A stretch of DNA of 64,000 bases from Taeniopygia guttata. Lineage: Eukaryota; Chordata; Aves; Passeriformes; Estrildidae. The stretch lies in assembly GCF_048771995.1 (NCBI RefSeq), contig NC_133026.1, positions 11,724,001 to 11,788,000 of the forward strand. Reading direction: 5' to 3'. Below, piece after piece: positions 60,240 through 64,000 of this stretch (positions are counted from its first letter, which is position 1; every line of letters begins with the position of its first letter). Below the pieces are notes generated by a model, which was not told the origin of the DNA, did not search any database, and saw nothing but the letters and a program-made list of their open reading frames with translations. The position numbers were made by a program, and so were the translations under genes.

Positions 60240-60650
60240 TCCATATGTTAAACTTTATCTGGTTGCCATTTTTGCAGGTGGTTCGATGAAACATTTTTAT
60301 AATGCTGCAACAAGGTGTTAGTTTGTTGTGTTATTCTTGCACAGAACAGCAGGCATTTGCTAGCAGCTCCATTTAATGGCATAGAGACAGAGTTTGCTAC
60401 TTCATCTCTTCTTGCTGAGGCAGCTCTGAGTGATATGTCCTTACCAGCTAGATAATGACGACTTATTAGACCTGTGAAAATTAATGTTATTTGTCTGGAA
60501 GTAATAGAAAGACAAGCCCATGATTAAGTGCTCCACTTCCAAAATGCATCCTGTTGCATAGGAGAGGAACCTCTTTGCAGCTGCTTGGCAAATATTGTTA
60601 AATATGGGGAGTTTGCCAGGGCCTGAACACTAGAGCTTGCTTCTGTGGTA
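60240..60650. promoter_or_regulatory. Candidate conserved regulatory block
   Basis: Non-repetitive sequence with CCATTTAATGGC (near 60372), TAGATAATGACG (near 60450), AAAATTAATGTT (near 60478) and CCCATGATTAAGTG (near 60518) in mixed-composition DNA. It has the look of a developmental enhancer. No coding frame, no repeat match. Inference only. Confidence 0.28.
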
Positions 60651-61009
60651 AAAGTACATACTGTGGGCAGATGTTCAGACCTGCACCCTCCCAGGTTATC
60701 AATGGGATGGCCCAGGAAGATAAAATATAAGTTGCTGTTGTCCTACTTATTGAGATTCAATGTCCTAAATCCTAATTTATTTCATAGGGGTTTTTGAGGG
60801 GGTTGTACCTTCATATGTTTTGTATAACTGTGATGAGTATTTCCTCCCACTTTTTGGAGTGTCAAAACTGTCAGCTGTAGAGAAGTCACTTCCTGATTCA
60901 TCTCTGTAGCTCCTCCTGGTAGCCAGCATGGCCAGCTGAACCTGAGATCACACAGGTGATCCATGGGATACACATCACAATTTCAGCTCTAAAAAGAATA
61001 CATTTCTAC
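60651..61009. other. Unique sequence, no gene seen
   Basis: No recognisable feature. Confidence 0.4.
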
Positions 61010-61260
61010 CATGCCATGGAAGCACAGAGATAATCTTGATTAGGAGGGGCCTCTTGATGCCATGTAATCTAACCACCTCCTCATAAAAGATTTAATCCTA
61101 CCAGGTTTTCCTGTCACAATTAAATCTTGAGTGTTTCCATGGAAGGAGATTTACAGTTTCTCAGGGTAACTTCTTCCAGTGCTTGACCACCATCACTATA
61201 GATGAAAATGTTGTTTAATGCAATACTGGACACAGTGATCCATTAGCTACACAGAAACTG
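61010..61260 (-). mobile_element. Probable ancient CR1 3' fragment
   Basis: GGGGCCTCTTGATGCCATG, TAATCTAACCACCTCCTCA, TTTCCATGGAAGGAGATTTAC, TCTCAGGGTAACTTCTTCCAG and TGCTTGACCACCATCACTA follow the reversed CR1 order. That order runs CATCTAGTCCAACCCCC, CTCCAAGGATGGAGACTCCAC, CTCTGGGCAACCTGTTCCAG, TGCTCGACCACCCTCAC. Strongly diverged, so an early avian insertion is likely. Confidence 0.65.
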
Positions 61261-64000
61261 GAGTGAGTCCTTTGAAAATCCCCTTCTGAAGAACATAAGG
61301 TTTTATTTCAGACACCTGAAAGGTGGAATGCAGTTTATAAGTAATATCTATAAAATGCCACAAATGTTTTCTCCATTCAGCCTTTCTTTGAGCGAGTGGG
61401 AGTTGAATCCCAGTGGTGAAAACAGTATCTACTCCTAAGAAGCAATATTTATCAAATCATAAAATGGAGAAAGAGATTGTGGTTTTTTCATTCCTACTGA
61501 TCTCAGATTGAATGTTGTAATTTTCTGTGGTGGGAACAACTAGAAGTCCCACAAGTAAGGCTTTGTCCATAAACCATGAAATAAATTTAAACTATTACAG
61601 AAAAAGATGGACACCTGTATCACAGTCCTTCCATCTCCAATTTACTCAGTCTCTTTTCATGTGCAACTCGAGCTGTTTTAAGGGTGAGCATTTTATTCAC
61701 TTTGAGCAGGTCTGGGAAGTAACCACGCCTCGCTGCTCTTGGTGCTCTTCAGAGGCTGTAATTGCCTGCCTGGGTGCTTAGACATTTGGAGCAGAGTGTT
61801 CTACCCCACACTTCCCCAGCACTGAATGAGCTAAGTTGGTCTGACCCAAATTGCTACTCAGCAATTTATCTTTTTAGCACCTTCATAAGGGATCTATAAT
61901 CTCTGACAGGAGATTGAATTAATTTACTGAAGTATGTGACCGTACTTAACAACCTTTCTAACTCACTCATTTTCTGGTTTGGAGTCAAGATTTACATAAT
62001 TATTTCTATTTTTGAGCAGTCAGGATTGACACATTTCCCAAATGCCTAGGTTTAGCCATTTTTAACTTACACTTGCCCTAGCTGAAGTGTAGTCCTTCAT
62101 TTCTGGCTTTTATGTACTTGACGGACTTTTGTTCTTTAGGGATTGCAAAATATAATTCTATCTAGATAGGCTAGTGGTCCATTGAGACCTTTAAATAACT
62201 ATGCTCTGATTATATCAAACACATCTAGGGATCTTTAATACTCTTTTTGATCTAAGGCAATTTCAAGAATTACAAAAAATAACAGGTAACATAATTTAGA
62301 ACTATTTTTTTCTCTAATTAAATGTGTCAGAAATATTAAAAATTTTCTCAGTTTGAAAAGTAGAAAGGGTATACTGCCTTTTTCATGATTTCTTTAACTT
62401 TTCCTTTTTAGATGGTACCTGAAGGGTGCAAGGAGATACAAAGGAGGTTGCCTTTCAAAAAGTGTGCATACACAGACACACTTTCTCTAAATGCTGTATC
62501 AGAATGCTGTTATTCATAGAATAACTATAATATAAATGCAGAGGGTTTAATATTAGGGATGAACTTTTAAAATGTAAGAGACTATGTATAAAAAACTCAA
62601 TATAAACAAGACAGTCCACAGCAAGCCATTAATGTTTCATATTGAAGCACACAGAAATCTGATTTCTGTCACTGGCATCTGTTTCAGATCCTGTAGTCGC
62701 TTTGGGCAGTACTTGCAGCACTTCACATACTGGCAGACCACAACAGATCATGTGGGTCCAAGACAGCTGAAAAGCATGCAGGATTACATATTTTTCTGGT
62801 GTAGTTAAGTATTTAGTATTTTTTAGCAATGTCTCCTATTGCTGTACAAAAGGAAAAAAATATAGAAAATCTTGGCTTCTTTTCTTGGGTTTTTTTGGAT
62901 TTAGTTTCTACCTAAAGCAGCTTCAACAGTTCCACTCTTCATTTAAGAAGTGCTTTCACCAGTGAACTTTATTTAAGCAAGTGAAAAAGGCAGTAATACC
63001 CAATCTCTAAGATGTCCTTCATCCTCCAATCCAAAAAGTACCACATTTTTCAAGAAACCCTGTTACCATTTTTCCAGTTTCCTGCAAGACTGAATTGTAA
63101 CTGTTATACACAAGAAGACAGAATTGAGGTCCTAAAGATAACTGCAGATCAAATTTCTTACCTTCTGGTTAAATTCGGGAATTAATACTTTTTAGATATA
63201 CTTGATTCTATGAAACAAATTTGCATCTATCTATTGTTATATTTATATACATCAATATATTTAGCCAGATACTATGTACGTTTATTTTCCTTTCACATTT
63301 CAGGAACAAAAATTCTAATAAGACAAATTACTCTGTAAAGCTCCTTTGCATGGGGGAACAGGTCCAGATGCCAGAAATCACTGGGGGGGAAATTAGCATT
63401 ATGATGGTATGAGAGCACTTTAAATTGTTCTATTCTCCCAGGGTAGAAAAGGGAATTTAACACTCTTCTCACTTCCATTTTTTCTCAGTCTGAAACCCTT
63501 GCTGCTTAATTCTGTGGTAAATAATATTGTATGTTAAATTTAAAAATTAAATTTCAGGAAAAAAAATACCATCAAGAAACAAAAACCTGTGAACAGGGAG
63601 ATAAATATGGTCTTCAGCCTTAGTGTTGGCTCTGCCTCTGCCATTGGCAGACAACGTGGATAATAGAAAAGGCAAGTAATGGAGAAGTCTGTAATACAAA
63701 ACAAAACCATGTCATTATAGAGGACATTGGCAGAACATGGTTACACAATAAATTGGCAGTGTTCTTTCAGTTTGAATAAAGAATGAACACTTGTGCACTG
63801 TATTACGAAATTGATAAGTGCCTCCGAGCAAATAACTTCTTTACAGATCCATTCTGCCATCTGTGATGCTATGTAATTACCTCTAAGGATTTTTTTGACT
63901 AAGGTTTATGTTGCTAACATTCATAGAGTATTTGAAGTTCTTATCTGCCTCAAAATTTGGAGTTTTACTGAATGAAAAGCTAAAGAAGGGAGAGAGAGAA
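61261..64000. other. Unique AT-rich sequence, no gene seen
   Basis: No repeat family, exon or RNA gene recognised. Short frames at 61527-61781 and 62584-62829 have no family signature. Confidence 0.4.

Overview
This 64 kb window looks like avian nuclear DNA from a gene-poor stretch, either intergenic or inside a very large intron. The organism call rests on the repeats. At least seven clear and several worn fragments of CR1 LINEs, the dominant avian non-LTR retrotransposon, are present, together with one long terminal repeat that matches my memory of the avian ERVL-type LTR. Repeats are sparse and the background is AT-rich, as in bird genomes. A songbird is my best guess, from the CR1 subtypes, but I cannot prove the order or species.

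I found no host protein-coding gene, rRNA or CRISPR array that I can support, and no tRNA cloverleaf caught my eye. Open frames are short, most are under 110 codons, and the longest lie inside repeats. The strongest annotations are CR1 pieces: 6417-6885 (-), 23463-24318 (-), 24395-24475 (+), 26880-27525 (-), 44497-44790 (+), 50005-50755 (+) and 53866-54095 (-). Older, weaker pieces lie near 17850, 19640, 25175, 57026 and 61010. All are 5'-truncated and keep only the 3' part of ORF2 and the short 3' tail. A solitary fossil LTR lies at 35714-36622. Microsatellites include a structured CA-rich tract at 19407-19576, (TG)29 at 33425-33482 and a TAA tract at 52609-52660.

Region by region: 1-6400 is featureless except for a poly-T tract and a perfect 20-bp palindrome. 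6400-8640 holds a CR1 and two copies of an unidentified ~100-bp repeat. 10.5-14.5 kb holds short duplications and a candidate branched foldback. 17-20 kb holds low-complexity DNA and worn CR1. 23.4-27.5 kb is the CR1-rich core. 28-35 kb is mostly unique sequence. 35.3-36.6 kb is the LTR with an unusual duplicated flank. 38.1-38.4 kb is a small CpG-rich patch. 40-50 kb is mostly unique. 51.2-52.4 kb is the best candidate for conserved regulatory DNA, with a CpG cluster, a TATA-like box and homeodomain-type AT motifs. 58.4-60.7 kb holds two more candidates of that kind.

No new biological system can be demonstrated here. The items most worth checking are the unidentified repeat pair (6909/8538), the branched inverted repeat at 14324-14426, the 48-bp insert-like block at 10501-10568, and the candidate regulatory block at 51.2-52.4 kb.
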